Below, piece after piece: positions 53,024 to 62,774 of a DNA stretch of 64,000 nt; position 1 is the stretch's first letter, and the number at the start of each line of letters is the position of its first letter. A program made the translations under genes and the position numbers. The notes beneath the pieces were generated by a model. The model made no database searches, was not told where the DNA came from, and worked only from the letters and a program-made list of their open reading frames with translations. Source of the DNA: Portibacter lacus (lineage in GTDB: Bacteria; Bacteroidota; Bacteroidia; Chitinophagales; Saprospiraceae); the NCBI RefSeq assembly GCF_021533215.1, contig NZ_JAJNKA010000002.1, forward strand, positions 547,001-611,000. The letters are read 5' to 3'.

Positions 53024-55312
53024 TTATTCTACCATAATTTCATCAATAAATATAAAAGCTCCTCCGCCTTTAGGTGGGCTTCCGATATTCTGAATCATCA
53101 CTTTGACATATCTAGTATTCTGACGTTCGAATGATATCTCAAAGTCCTCTATCGTAGGAAATCCATTTTCCTTAAATGGTCGCTTAAGTTCTCCGGCCTT
53201 CTTATAAATACTTCCATCCTCAGATAAAGAAACAATCATATTGATCGGATAGAATATCCCTGCTGCTTGAGTTTCCATAGCACCTATTCTAACGGCTGAA
53301 ATTTCTGTTTTTTCTTCTAGGTCAATGATTATTTCTACTTCATCATCAAGCCAAGCTAGCCATTGGCCATCATGGAAATTTTTACTTCCTCTGATAATAT
53401 TCCCCAATGTTAAGTCTCCTATTCCTGCATAACTTTTATTGTACTTAGGCTTATAAGACATCTTCTTGCCAAATGCTTTATGGAAGATTAAATTTTTATA
53501 TAGGGTATCGCCCAATGCCACATTATCTTTAAATACTGCGGTCTTAATCAAGGTTGTTTCTTTCAGCGAAATCGGTGATGTGTATTTTAATGAACTAGCG
53601 TTCAATGGTTCATCATTAAAGGAATATCTAATTTCTGAACTTGGTATTTCATTTTTTAATGTCACCAATAGTTCTTTGCTAGTCGTGTCATATTTGCTAC
53701 TGGCAGTAACCGCAAATACACTTTTCGAATAATTAATTCCCATATGGTCTAACCGTTCGAATAGAGGGTCAATTTTCTTAGAAAAATTATCCCAACTTTT
53801 CTTATCCTTCGGTGTCCATACCATTTCAGATAAGGCAGCAATTCTTGGAAAAATCATGTATTCAGATATCTGCTCATCCACAATAAACTCAGACCACAAA
53901 TTGGCCTGGGCCCCTAAAACGTGTTTCTTCTGCTCAGCAGACATCGAATCTACCATAGGCTCGAAGGAATATACTCGGCTTAAAGGAACATATCCTCCGA
54001 AAGCTAATGGTTCGTAATCTGGCTCTCCTTGGTATTGATTAAAATACAAGTAATCACCGGGCGTCATCACCACATCATGTCCTTGCTCCGATGCCTCCCA
54101 TCCACCTTTCGTGCCTCGCCAGCTCATAACAGTTGCTCCGGGAGCTAATCCGCCTTCTAATATCTCATCCCATCCAATTAAAATCCTGCCTTTAGAACTT
54201 AGAAACCGCTCCATTCTTTTGATGAAATAACTCTGTAATTCAGCCGTATCATCTAAACCTTCTATAGCCATTCTTTTCTGGCAATCTTTACATTTTTCCC
54301 AATTCGTTTTTGTAGCCTCATCTCCACCTACATGGATATACTTCGATGGAAAAAGCTCCATCACTTCATTCAGCACATCTTCTAGAAATTGAAATGTACT
54401 TTCTTTTCCAGGGCAATAAATATCTGTAATTGGCCACAACCCTCCTGATGGAACTCCAACTGGTATTTCTTGGCAAGAAAATTCTGGATAAGCGGCGATT
54501 GCGCTGGTCACATGGGCTGGCATTTCTATTTCAGGCATCACTGTTATACCTCGTTCTGATGCATACTGGACAATTTCCTTAATATCTTCTTGGGTATAGA
54601 ATCCTCCATAAGTCCCTTTCTCACTTGGCTCATTAACCAATCGCGCATCCCAAGGTTTATCTTCTTGATCTACCCTAAATGCACCGATTTCAGTTAGTTT
54701 AGGATACTTCTTAATTTCTATTCTCCATCCTTGGTCATCTATCAAATGCAAGTGGAGCGTATTCAACTTGAAGTAGGTCATCCGATCGATGGTTTTCAGA
54801 ACGTATTCTTTCTCGAAAAAATGTCTGGAAACATCCAACATAAAACCTCTCCAAGGATATTGGGGTTCATCTTTTATGGTCAGTGTCGGAAGAATAAGTT
54901 CTTTACTTTCTATGGGTAAGAGCTGCCTGATCGTCTGAATAGCATAAATAAATCCGCTAGGCTTACTAGCTTTAATACTCATCATTTCAGGAGTAATTTC
55001 CAATTCATACCCTTCATCTGCAATATCTTTCTCTATTTCAAATCGGACAAAATTATGCTTAGTAGTATCATTGGTAACTTGGTCATCACTTAATCCATTA
55101 AAGCTAGAAAGGAGTAACAAAGCTGCTTGTTTCTCAATTTCGTCGCTCGTTATAATCTTAGTATTAGAAACTAATTGGAAACTGCCATTTCTAATGGTCA
55201 TTTCAGCAGGTTCTGGAATTACTGTAATTTCTTGTGGTAGTTCCGTCTTATTATCACATGCCCACAATGTAATGATCAAGAGAAGTAAGCTTAATTTTAG
55301 AACTGCATTCAT
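53024..55312 (-). CDS. Beta-N-acetylhexosaminidase, GH20, lipoprotein (copy 2)
   Basis: 762 residues. Lipoprotein signal (LLLLIITLWAC, Cys19). Residues ~30-145 are the GH20 N-terminal domain; the TIM barrel holds RGFMLDVSRHFFEKEYVLKT, LHLHLIDDQGWRIEIKKYP, and the catalytic Asp-Glu in HVGGDEATKTNW (about residue 330). The C-terminal ~150 residues look like an F5/8-type discoid domain (GGGAFIFIDEIMVE). It releases terminal GlcNAc/GalNAc from glycans. It is the paralogue of the gene upstream, 45 bp away, same direction. Confidence 0.93.
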   Translation of the reverse strand: MNAVLKLSLLLLIITLWACDNKTELPQEITVIPEPAEMTIRNGSFQLVSNTKIITSDEIEKQAALLLLSSFNGLSDDQVTNDTTKHNFVRFEIEKDIADEGYELEITPEMMSIKASKPSGFIYAIQTIRQLLPIESKELILPTLTIKDEPQYPWRGFMLDVSRHFFEKEYVLKTIDRMTYFKLNTLHLHLIDDQGWRIEIKKYPKLTEIGAFRVDQEDKPWDARLVNEPSEKGTYGGFYTQEDIKEIVQYASERGITVMPEIEMPAHVTSAIAAYPEFSCQEIPVGVPSGGLWPITDIYCPGKESTFQFLEDVLNEVMELFPSKYIHVGGDEATKTNWEKCKDCQKRMAIEGLDDTAELQSYFIKRMERFLSSKGRILIGWDEILEGGLAPGATVMSWRGTKGGWEASEQGHDVVMTPGDYLYFNQYQGEPDYEPLAFGGYVPLSRVYSFEPMVDSMSAEQKKHVLGAQANLWSEFIVDEQISEYMIFPRIAALSEMVWTPKDKKSWDNFSKKIDPLFERLDHMGINYSKSVFAVTASSKYDTTSKELLVTLKNEIPSSEIRYSFNDEPLNASSLKYTSPISLKETTLIKTAVFKDNVALGDTLYKNLIFHKAFGKKMSYKPKYNKSYAGIGDLTLGNIIRGSKNFHDGQWLAWLDDEVEIIIDLEEKTEISAVRIGAMETQAAGIFYPINMIVSLSEDGSIYKKAGELKRPFKENGFPTIEDFEISFERQNTRYVKVMIQNIGSPPKGGGAFIFIDEIMVE

Positions 55313-55357
55313 TTGATAAGTTTATAGATTTTTATCTGGACTTTATAAGACCGTTAG

Positions 55358-57667
55358 TTATTCCACAGTGATTTCATCTAAGAATATCCAAGCTCCTCCT
55401 CCTTTTGGTGGGCTACCCAGATTTGTGATTTTGACCTTTATAAACTGAGCATTTTGTTTTTCGAAACTAATCTTGAAATGCTCTAGTGTAGAGAGCACAT
55501 TATTCTTAAAAGGGCGCGATATTTCACCAACTTTATCAAATTGGCCTCCATCAGAAGAAAGAAAAACTTCAAACTTTATTGGAAAATATATGCCGGAGCC
55601 TTGATTTTCCATCGAACCGATACTTACTGAAGTCATTTCCGTACTTTCTACCATATCCATGATGATTTCTACTTCAGGAGACAGCCAAGCTAGCCATTGT
55701 TTATCGTGGAAATTTTTACTTCCACGGATGACATTAACCAGCGTTTTATTTCCAGTTCCAGAGTAGCTTTTGTGGTACCTAGGATTGTAACTTAGATTCT
55801 TGCCAAATGCTTTATGAAAATTAAATTCTTTTTCAAGAGTTCTCCCAACAGGTTTACCATTTTCGAAAACAGCCGCTTGAATAGTTGCTGACTCATTAAT
55901 TAGAAAAGGCGCTGTATATTTAGTAGCCTCGGCATTCAATTCATCGTCGTTAAGTGCATACCTAATTTCGGAATTTGGGATTTCATTTTTCAGAGAAATG
56001 GTTAGCTCGTTTTTAGCTGTATCCAATTGACTATTAGAAGTCACGGCATATACACTTTTCGAATAATTAACATCCATCTTATCAAGTCGCTGGAAAAGAG
56101 GATTGATTTTTTTAGAAAAATTTGTCCAGTCGGTCTTATTCTTTGGAGACCATAACACTTCCGCTAAAGCAGGTAATCGAGGGAAAATCATATACTCAGA
56201 GATATCCTCGTCTGTAATATATTCTGACCACAAATTGGCCTGAGCGCCTAGTACATGGTTTTTCTGCTCAGCAGACATAGAGTCTACGATTGGGTCAAAA
56301 TGATAAACTTTGCTCATCGTTGTATATCCTCCGAATGCAAGTGGTTCATGATCCGCTTCCCCTTGGTACATATTAAAATACATGTGAGATTCAGGAGTCA
56401 TAACCACGTCGTGTCCTTGTTCAGAAGCTTCCCAGCCGCCTTTAGTTCCTCGCCAGCTCATTACTGTTGCGCCAGGTGCCAATCCTCCTTCGAGAATTTC
56501 GTCCCATCCGATAAGAATACGTCCTTTAGAGTTCAGGAATTTTTCTATTCTTTTAACGAAATAACTTTGCAGTTCTTCCGTATTATCCAGTCCTTCTTGC
56601 TTCATTCTATTCTGACAATCATCGCAAGTCTCCCAGTTAGTTTTAGTCGCTTCATCACCTCCAATGTGAATATATTTAGAAGGGAACAAATCCATTACTT
56701 CAACTAATACATCTTCTAAAAATTCAAAAGTGCCTTCCTTTCCTGCGCAGTAAATATCTGTTATAGGCCAAAGTCCGCCAGAAGGAACTGCAACTGGTGT
56801 TTCGAGGCATGAAAATTCTGGATACGAAGCAATAGCGCTGGTTACGTGAGCTGGCATTTCGATTTCTGGAATAACTGTTATTCCGTATTTCGAAGCATGT
56901 GCTACTATTTCCTTGATGTCTTCTTGCGTATAAAAACCGCCAAATGTTCCTTTTTCATTCGGGTCATTTTTAGGTCTTGCTTGCCAATGTTTATCTTCTT
57001 GATTTACTCTGAATGCACCAACTTCCGTAAGTTTCGGATATTTCTTTATTTCAATTCTCCATCCTTGGTCATCTATTAAGTGCAGATGTAAAGTGTTAAG
57101 CTTAAAGTAAGACATTCGCTCTATTGTTTTCAGGATATATTCTTTTTCGAAGAAATGTCTAGAGACATCGAGCATTAATCCTCTCCATTGAAAACGAGGT
57201 TGATCTTTAATGGTCAATGTAGGAAGGAAGTGGTTACCTCCAGATATAGGTATTAATTGACTGATGGTCTGAATTCCGTGAACAAAACCGTTGTGGTCAT
57301 TTGCTTTAATGGTTATGGCGTCTGGAGTGATTTCCAGTTCATAACCTTCGGCTAAAATTTTATCATTTGTTTCAAACAGAAGGTAATTTGATTCGGGAAT
57401 CTCACTTGAGAATTGGTTATCATTAAGATTGTCAATACTTGCGATCAAGAGATTTGCCGCTTGTTTCTGCATATCATTGTTGGCAACAATTTTAGTTTTA
57501 GAATCAAATTTGAAACTGCCATCACCGATGGTCATTTCTGCCGGTTCAGGAATAATAGAAATTTCTTGGAGCGTATCTCGGTTGCTTTCTTCCTCACAAG
57601 CATAAAAGGAAAAGAGGGAGATGACAGCAATAACTTTTATAATGACATTCATATATTTCGTTTTCAT
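55358..57667 (-). CDS. Beta-N-acetylhexosaminidase, GH20, lipoprotein (copy 1)
   Basis: 769 residues, lipoprotein signal with Cys (SLFSFYACEEES); the ATG five codons in is also possible. Same domain order as copy 2, with the catalytic pair in HIGGDEATKTNW (about 339). The two proteins are alike along their whole length (for example LNTLHLHLIDDQGWRIEIKK in both), so they arose by tandem duplication. Substitutions cluster in the N-terminal and discoid domains, which may have shifted substrate preference. Downstream of the sulfatase gene in the same direction. Confidence 0.93.
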   Translation of the reverse strand: MKTKYMNVIIKVIAVISLFSFYACEEESNRDTLQEISIIPEPAEMTIGDGSFKFDSKTKIVANNDMQKQAANLLIASIDNLNDNQFSSEIPESNYLLFETNDKILAEGYELEITPDAITIKANDHNGFVHGIQTISQLIPISGGNHFLPTLTIKDQPRFQWRGLMLDVSRHFFEKEYILKTIERMSYFKLNTLHLHLIDDQGWRIEIKKYPKLTEVGAFRVNQEDKHWQARPKNDPNEKGTFGGFYTQEDIKEIVAHASKYGITVIPEIEMPAHVTSAIASYPEFSCLETPVAVPSGGLWPITDIYCAGKEGTFEFLEDVLVEVMDLFPSKYIHIGGDEATKTNWETCDDCQNRMKQEGLDNTEELQSYFVKRIEKFLNSKGRILIGWDEILEGGLAPGATVMSWRGTKGGWEASEQGHDVVMTPESHMYFNMYQGEADHEPLAFGGYTTMSKVYHFDPIVDSMSAEQKNHVLGAQANLWSEYITDEDISEYMIFPRLPALAEVLWSPKNKTDWTNFSKKINPLFQRLDKMDVNYSKSVYAVTSNSQLDTAKNELTISLKNEIPNSEIRYALNDDELNAEATKYTAPFLINESATIQAAVFENGKPVGRTLEKEFNFHKAFGKNLSYNPRYHKSYSGTGNKTLVNVIRGSKNFHDKQWLAWLSPEVEIIMDMVESTEMTSVSIGSMENQGSGIYFPIKFEVFLSSDGGQFDKVGEISRPFKNNVLSTLEHFKISFEKQNAQFIKVKITNLGSPPKGGGAWIFLDEITVE

Positions 57668-57710
57668 GTAATAGTTCGTAAATATATGTTTTATCCATTA
57701 AATCACGATT

Positions 57711-57760
57711 GATCTGTCAGCACCTTCTCGATCTGACAGCGCTTCTAGCGATGTTAGATC
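57711..57760 (+). repeat. 19-bp iterons and dispersed hairpin type 2, copy F1
   Basis: GATCTGTCAG at 57711 and GATCTGACAG at 57730 are 19 bases apart. The second begins the hairpin GATCTGACAGCGCT, TCT, AGCGATGTTAGATC (57730-57760). This is the reverse complement arrangement of 12912-12980. Confidence 0.7.
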
Positions 57761-57775
57761 TCTTCCTAGAAACAT

Positions 57776-57804
57776 TGATGTCATCGCGGGAAGCGATAAC
57801 ATTA
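57776..57804 (-). repeat. Dispersed 3'-end hairpin, type 1, copy F2
   Basis: On the plus strand TGATGTCATCGC, GGGAA, GCGATAACATT. It lies 7 nt past the sulfatase stop (57812), in sense orientation to that gene when read on the minus strand, and 15 bases from hairpin F1. Confidence 0.72.
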
Positions 57805-57811
57805 GGAAAGT

Positions 57812-59299
57812 TTACTTATACAATCCTGTATTTCCTTGCTCTAAAACTGGCATGAGTTGAGCAACTAAATCCGGGTTTTCTTCAGCTATATTATTCGTTT
57901 CATTCGGATCTACTTCATGATCATACAATTCAATCTGTGGACTTGCCTCCCTAAAATATTTAGTTAATCGATATCGATCCGTCCGAAGCGTGATCCCATT
58001 CCTATAATATCCGTACGATCGATCCTTCCAACTTTCCCCACTACCATCTAACAATGAAACTAGACTTTCACCATCCGTTTCATGAGGCATTTTTAAGCCG
58101 CATAGCTCAACCAATGTTGGGTAGAAATCCACAGTGCTCACTATTTTCTCTACTGACTTAGCCTTGCTTTCTCCTGGAGCCTTAATAATAAACGCACTAT
58201 TTAATGAACGTTCAAAAATCGTATGTTTTCCCCAAGAAGCATAATCTCCTAGATTCCAACCATGATCACCCCAGAGGACAACAATAGTATTATCATATAA
58301 TTCTAATCGCTTTAATTCCGCCATTAACTTACCAATCTGGGCATCTACATAACTGATACTCGCAAAATAACCGTGCCTTAACTTCCTCGCATAATCATCG
58401 CTTACTTTCTTTTCGAAACTTGCTTTCTCTTCCCCTAATTGATAACTATTGAACTCGCCACTATTATTAAGACTAGCTTTATTTACATTCGTAGGGATCG
58501 TATCAAATGGTGCCAATGGCAGAGATGATTCATCATATAAATCCCAATACTTTTGTGGCGCATTAAAAGGTAAGTGCGGTTTAAAGAAACCTACGCCCAT
58601 GAAGAATGGTTGATCTTGTCCAGCAACTTCTTTAAGCTTCTTCAGTGCCAAATTCGCAGTTAAGCCATCAGGATATCCATCATCCGCTACGTCTCCGTTT
58701 TCATAGGGTTTCACTTGACGTTTCATACTTTGCCTATTCTCCCCATTTGAATAAGCAAAAAAGGCATTCCACCCAGTCCCCCATTTGCCTGCATCGAATG
58801 CAAGATCACTCCAACTCTCAGGAAGCTCTCTTTGCTCACTTACAGGTTCTTCATAACCATACACATATCCATCAGCAGAATGACTAATCTTTCCTATTCC
58901 TACTGTATGATAGCCATTGTTCTTCAAGTGATGTATAAAAGTCTCCGGAAGTTGTCTTGTGGTATCATTCGATATAAACTGTACCGCAGCATTATTTCCC
59001 AAATGCTTCCTTGTCGTCGGCAACATTCCTGTCAACATTGCATACCGTGATGCTCCACAGGTTGGAATCTGGACAAAATGTTTGGTAAAAACAGTACTTT
59101 CTTTTGCGAGTTGATCGATGTTAGGAGAGTGTATATAATCTTTACCATAACAGCCAAGTTCTGGACGAAGGTCGTCGATACTGATGAATAGGACGTTAGG
59201 TTTTTGCGGGTTATGCTCTTCCTGCTTATTGTTTCCACATGAGGACAACAGGATCGGTAATAAAAGAAGTAGTAGTTTTACGTTGGTCTTGAAATTCAT
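57812..59299 (-). CDS. Family S1 sulfatase, lipoprotein (iduronate-2-sulfatase-like)
   Basis: 495 residues. Lipobox LLSSC (Cys21). PNVLFISIDDLRPELGCYG contains the metal-binding aspartates; PTCGASRYAMLTGMLPTTR holds Cys81, which becomes formylglycine. Other metal or catalytic residues are in GIGKISH, GFFKPHLPFNAPQKYWDLY and VLWGDHGWNLGDY. It hydrolyses sulfate esters on a polysaccharide. Gene order sulfatase - GH20 - GH20 points to a sulfated amino-sugar polymer such as a glycosaminoglycan or mucin glycan (inference). Confidence 0.93.
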   Translation of the reverse strand: MNFKTNVKLLLLLLPILLSSCGNNKQEEHNPQKPNVLFISIDDLRPELGCYGKDYIHSPNIDQLAKESTVFTKHFVQIPTCGASRYAMLTGMLPTTRKHLGNNAAVQFISNDTTRQLPETFIHHLKNNGYHTVGIGKISHSADGYVYGYEEPVSEQRELPESWSDLAFDAGKWGTGWNAFFAYSNGENRQSMKRQVKPYENGDVADDGYPDGLTANLALKKLKEVAGQDQPFFMGVGFFKPHLPFNAPQKYWDLYDESSLPLAPFDTIPTNVNKASLNNSGEFNSYQLGEEKASFEKKVSDDYARKLRHGYFASISYVDAQIGKLMAELKRLELYDNTIVVLWGDHGWNLGDYASWGKHTIFERSLNSAFIIKAPGESKAKSVEKIVSTVDFYPTLVELCGLKMPHETDGESLVSLLDGSGESWKDRSYGYYRNGITLRTDRYRLTKYFREASPQIELYDHEVDPNETNNIAEENPDLVAQLMPVLEQGNTGLYK

Positions 59300-59436
59300 T
59301 TGAGCAAGATATAAAAAGGCGTTGAAAATTGAATGCTTTATAAATGAAGATCTAAGACTTTAATACAAGAACTTAGTTTTCGAAAATATAAAATGCTAAT
59401 TTCCTTTAAAGAACTATTTGGGTTTGGAAGTGCGGC
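59300..59436. other. Intergenic region upstream of the sulfatase
   Basis: About 140 AT-rich bases between the sulfatase start and the ATP synthase operon terminator. Presumed sulfatase promoter; no element placed. Confidence 0.3.
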
Positions 59437-59468
59437 AAAAAAAAACCCAAAGGCTTACACCTTTGGGT
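59437..59468 (-). terminator. Intrinsic terminator of the ATP synthase operon
   Basis: ACCCAAAGG (59445-59453) pairs with CCTTTGGGT (59460-59468) around CTTACA; on the minus strand a run of nine T follows. It lies 107 bases past the atpG stop and shows that atpD/atpC are not part of this operon. Confidence 0.9.
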
Positions 59469-59575
59469 CTTGGTAATAGTTGTTCGTATTGTAAAGTTGA
59501 TTATTCTCGATCTAATTTGATACTAGAATTTTATTTTCAACTTGTGAGCTTTTAGCATATTGCTCAAAGCTGTTT

Positions 59576-60478
59576 TTATCCTTCTAATGCAGCTGCTCCA
59601 CCAACGATCTCTGAAAGTTCTTTCGTAATCGCTTCTTGTCTCGCTTTGTTGTAAGATATTTTCAGATCTTTAACCAACTCTTCTGCATTTTCAGTTGCAT
59701 TATCCATTGCTGTCATCCTCGCTCCATGTTCTGAAGCTGCTGTGTCCAACATGAACTTATGCATGCTTGTTCTTAATATTGTAGGAACCAATTCTTCTAA
59801 TAATTCTTCTTTACTAGGCTCGAAGATGTAGTCAGCTTTCAACTCTTTACTACTATTATCTTCATGAATTGGTTCAATCTTTTCTACTGGTAAAAATTGA
59901 ACTTGTTCTGCAAACTGTAAAGCTGCATTTTTAAATCTACTATAAGTTACATAGACCTTATCTAGTTCAGCAGTTTCAAATTTCTCGATTACTTCTGAAG
60001 CTAAAACAGCAACATTTTCAAAATCAAGGTCAGTAAATAGATTCAGATATTCTTTATTTAATTCAATATCCGTATATCTCTTTCTGAAATAGTCGTATCC
60101 TTTTTTACCTACAAAGATTAGACTTAAATTCCCAGCTGCTTTTACATCACTTAACTCTCCTTCGATTAACTTAATCGTTTCTTTGATGATGTTCGTATTA
60201 AAAGCACCTGCAAGACCTCTATTAGAAGTAATGACAACAACAGCAGCTTTTTCAACTGGTCTTTCTACTCCTAATTTAGTAGAAGCATCATCGCCAAGAT
60301 TAGAAATAACATTCTTTAAAATAAGATCTAATCTATCAGAATACGGTCTAAGATCAGTAATTGCTTGTTGTGCACGTCTCAACTTAGCAGCAGATACCAT
60401 CTTCATAGCACTAGTAATCTGCTGTGTGTTCTTTATAGATTGAATACGATCTCTTACTTCCTTTAACTGACCACTCAT
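59576..60478 (-). CDS. atpG: F1 ATP synthase gamma subunit
   Basis: 300 residues. Diagnostic ends: MSGQLKEVRDRIQSIKNTQQ with ITSAMKMVSAAKLRRAQ at the N-terminus, and ARMTAMDNATENAEELVKDL with YNKARQEAITKELSEIVGGA at the C-terminus; these two helices form the rotating coiled-coil shaft. Last gene of the operon; 130 bases separate it from atpA and a terminator follows. Confidence 0.97.
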   Translation of the reverse strand: MSGQLKEVRDRIQSIKNTQQITSAMKMVSAAKLRRAQQAITDLRPYSDRLDLILKNVISNLGDDASTKLGVERPVEKAAVVVITSNRGLAGAFNTNIIKETIKLIEGELSDVKAAGNLSLIFVGKKGYDYFRKRYTDIELNKEYLNLFTDLDFENVAVLASEVIEKFETAELDKVYVTYSRFKNAALQFAEQVQFLPVEKIEPIHEDNSSKELKADYIFEPSKEELLEELVPTILRTSMHKFMLDTAASEHGARMTAMDNATENAEELVKDLKISYNKARQEAITKELSEIVGGAAALEG

Positions 60479-60608
60479 TTTTTAATAGTTTATGGTTCAA
60501 AGTTTATAGTTTAATGGTCTTAAGTCCAAAATGAAAGTTAAATTCAAGAATGCAACAACCATGAAAAAGTCCTGCAATCTTTAAACTTTCAACTATAAGC
60601 TTTACACT
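60479..60608. other. atpA-atpG spacer with imperfect inverted repeat
   Basis: 130 bases, longer than the other spacers of the operon. AAGTTTATAGTTTA near 60497 is roughly inverted as TAAACTTTCAACTATAAGCTTT near 60582, so the spacer may fold into a long AT-rich stem. Function unknown. Confidence 0.35.
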
Positions 60609-62192
60609 TTATTTGTATTGTGCAGCAATATCAGCAGCAATTCTTTCTGTTGTTGCAATAGCTTCATCAGATAATTTTCCTGCTTTGAAATCCGCTAATG
60701 CTTCTGCTCCATCTCTTTCCATCGCTGCTAAAAATGTAGCTTCGAACTCTCTAATCTTCTCTACAGGTACAGCTCTCATTAATCCTTTCGTTCCTAAGTA
60801 GATTATTGCAACTTGCTTTTCTACTGGTACTGGAGAGTATTGAGGTTGCTTAAGCATTTCCACATTTCTCTTACCTTTCTCGATAACTACCATCGTAGCA
60901 GCATCTAGATCAGAACCGAATTTCGCAAATGCTTCTAATTCTCTATATTGAGCCTGGTCCAACTTAAGTGTACCAGATACTTTCTTCATTGATTTAATCT
61001 GTGCATTTCCACCTACTCTTGAAACCGAGATACCTACGTTAATCGCTGGTCTTACACCTGCGTTAAATAAGTTCGACTCTAAGAAAATCTGACCATCAGT
61101 AATCGAAATTACGTTAGTTGGAATATATGCAGAAACGTCACCCGCCTGTGTTTCGATAATCGGAAGTGCTGTTAATGAACCACCACCTTTTACGATACCT
61201 GCTTCTTTTAATGACTCAGGAAGATCATTCATTCCTTGAGCAATCTCATCATTAGCGATAACCTTTGCAGCTCTCTCTAATAATCTTGAGTGAAGGTAGA
61301 ATACATCACCAGGGTAAGCCTCACGTCCTGGAGGTCTTCTTAATAAAAGCGATACCTCTCTATAAGCAACTGCCTGCTTAGATAAATCATCAAAAATGAT
61401 CAATGCAGGTCTTCCTGTATCTCTGTAAAATTCTCCAATAGTTGCTCCTGTAAATGGTGCATAAAACTGAAGTGGTGCAGGATCTGCAGCTGAAGCAGAA
61501 ACGATTACTGTATAAGCCATTGCTCCATTATCTTCTAATACTTTAGCAACTTGTGCTACAGTAGAAGCTTTCTGACCTGATGCGACATATACACAGAAAA
61601 CAGGTTCGCCTCTATCGTAGAATTCTTTTTGGTTAAGAATCGTATCAATAGCGATCGCTGTTTTACCAGTCTGTCTATCACCAATGATTAACTCTCTCTG
61701 TCCTCTTCCGATCGGAATCATGGAATCAATCGCCTTGATACCTGTCTGAAGTGGTTCAGTTACTGGTTGTCTGTAAATTACACCCGGAGCTTTTCTCTCT
61801 AATGGCATAGCATACTTCTTTCCACCGATAGGACCTTTTCCGTCTATTGGCTCACCAAGTGCATTTACCACTCTACCTACAAATTCTTCTCCTACATCAA
61901 TAGAAGCAATTTTTCCAGTTCTCTTCACATTCGAACCTTCTTTAATCCCTTCACTACTTCCTAAAAGTACTACCCCTACATTGTCCTCCTCTAGGTTCAA
62001 TACGATAGCTTGTACACCGTTGTCAAATTCAACAAGCTCTCCAGCTTGTGCTTTTAACAATCCATATACTCTTGCAATACCGTCACCTACTTGAAGTACT
62101 GTTCCTACTTCTTCTAATTCCGTTTGCGTTTTGAATCCTGAAAGTTGTTGCTTTAGGATTGCGGATATCTCATCGGGCTTTACATCAACCAT
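60609..62192 (-). CDS. atpA: F1 ATP synthase alpha subunit
   Basis: 527 residues. [17 protein letters not shown] start, Walker [17 protein letters not shown] near residue 167, [40 protein letters not shown], and [19 protein letters not shown] (the alpha-subunit signature). Forms the non-catalytic sites of the F1 hexamer. 21 bp downstream of atpH. Confidence 0.98.
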   Translation of the reverse strand: MVDVKPDEISAILKQQLSGFKTQTELEEVGTVLQVGDGIARVYGLLKAQAGELVEFDNGVQAIVLNLEEDNVGVVLLGSSEGIKEGSNVKRTGKIASIDVGEEFVGRVVNALGEPIDGKGPIGGKKYAMPLERKAPGVIYRQPVTEPLQTGIKAIDSMIPIGRGQRELIIGDRQTGKTAIAIDTILNQKEFYDRGEPVFCVYVASGQKASTVAQVAKVLEDNGAMAYTVIVSASAADPAPLQFYAPFTGATIGEFYRDTGRPALIIFDDLSKQAVAYREVSLLLRRPPGREAYPGDVFYLHSRLLERAAKVIANDEIAQGMNDLPESLKEAGIVKGGGSLTALPIIETQAGDVSAYIPTNVISITDGQIFLESNLFNAGVRPAINVGISVSRVGGNAQIKSMKKVSGTLKLDQAQYRELEAFAKFGSDLDAATMVVIEKGKRNVEMLKQPQYSPVPVEKQVAIIYLGTKGLMRAVPVEKIREFEATFLAAMERDGAEALADFKAGKLSDEAIATTERIAADIAAQYK

Positions 62193-62213
62193 TTGAATAC
62201 TTTTTTTATATTA

Positions 62214-62774
62214 TTAAAATGCTTTCACATATTTATTTTCAGAAAAATCTTTTTTTAGCTCATTCAACTTTCGTTGTACAGATGCATCATATAATTTATC
62301 ACCTATCTTAATAACAAGACCTCCGATTATAGAAGGATCTACATTCGTAGAAAACTCGATGCTTTCATCTGTAATGTCACTTGCAATCAATTTAGTTCTA
62401 ATTGCTTCAAGTGCCTGCTCTGTAAGAGGTGTGGCCGTTGTAATATGGACTTTAGAAATCCCTTTAAGCCTGTTATATTGATCTATAAATGCAGTAGCTA
62501 TTTCCGGCAAATAAGCTTCTCTACCTTTCCTAAGAATGATATCAAAAAAAGACATCGTCAACTTATCAAAGTTTCCTTTAAATATCTGATCGAAAATTGC
62601 TTGTTTTTTGCTTAGAGAAACAATCGGGCTTTTTGTTAATAATAACAATTCCCTATTTTCCATCGCTTGCTTGAACGATTGAATATCTCCTAAAACTTGC
62701 TCTACATTATTTTGCTCCTTTGCTAAGTCTAATAATGACTTTGCATATCTGGAGGCTACTTTAATTACAGACAT
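62214..62774 (-). CDS. atpH: F1 ATP synthase delta subunit (OSCP)
   Basis: 186 residues. VASRYAKSLLDLAKEQNNVE at the N-terminus and PSIIGGLVIKIGDKLYDASV at the C-terminus are the conserved OSCP motifs. It joins F1 to the peripheral stalk. Start is adjacent to the atpF stop without spacer. Confidence 0.95.
   Translation of the reverse strand: MSVIKVASRYAKSLLDLAKEQNNVEQVLGDIQSFKQAMENRELLLLTKSPIVSLSKKQAIFDQIFKGNFDKLTMSFFDIILRKGREAYLPEIATAFIDQYNRLKGISKVHITTATPLTEQALEAIRTKLIASDITDESIEFSTNVDPSIIGGLVIKIGDKLYDASVQRKLNELKKDFSENKYVKAF

Noticed and set aside
56255-56707. 150-codon plus-strand ORF
   Set aside because: Antisense shadow of the GH20 gene, Phe/Ser-rich without domain signal.
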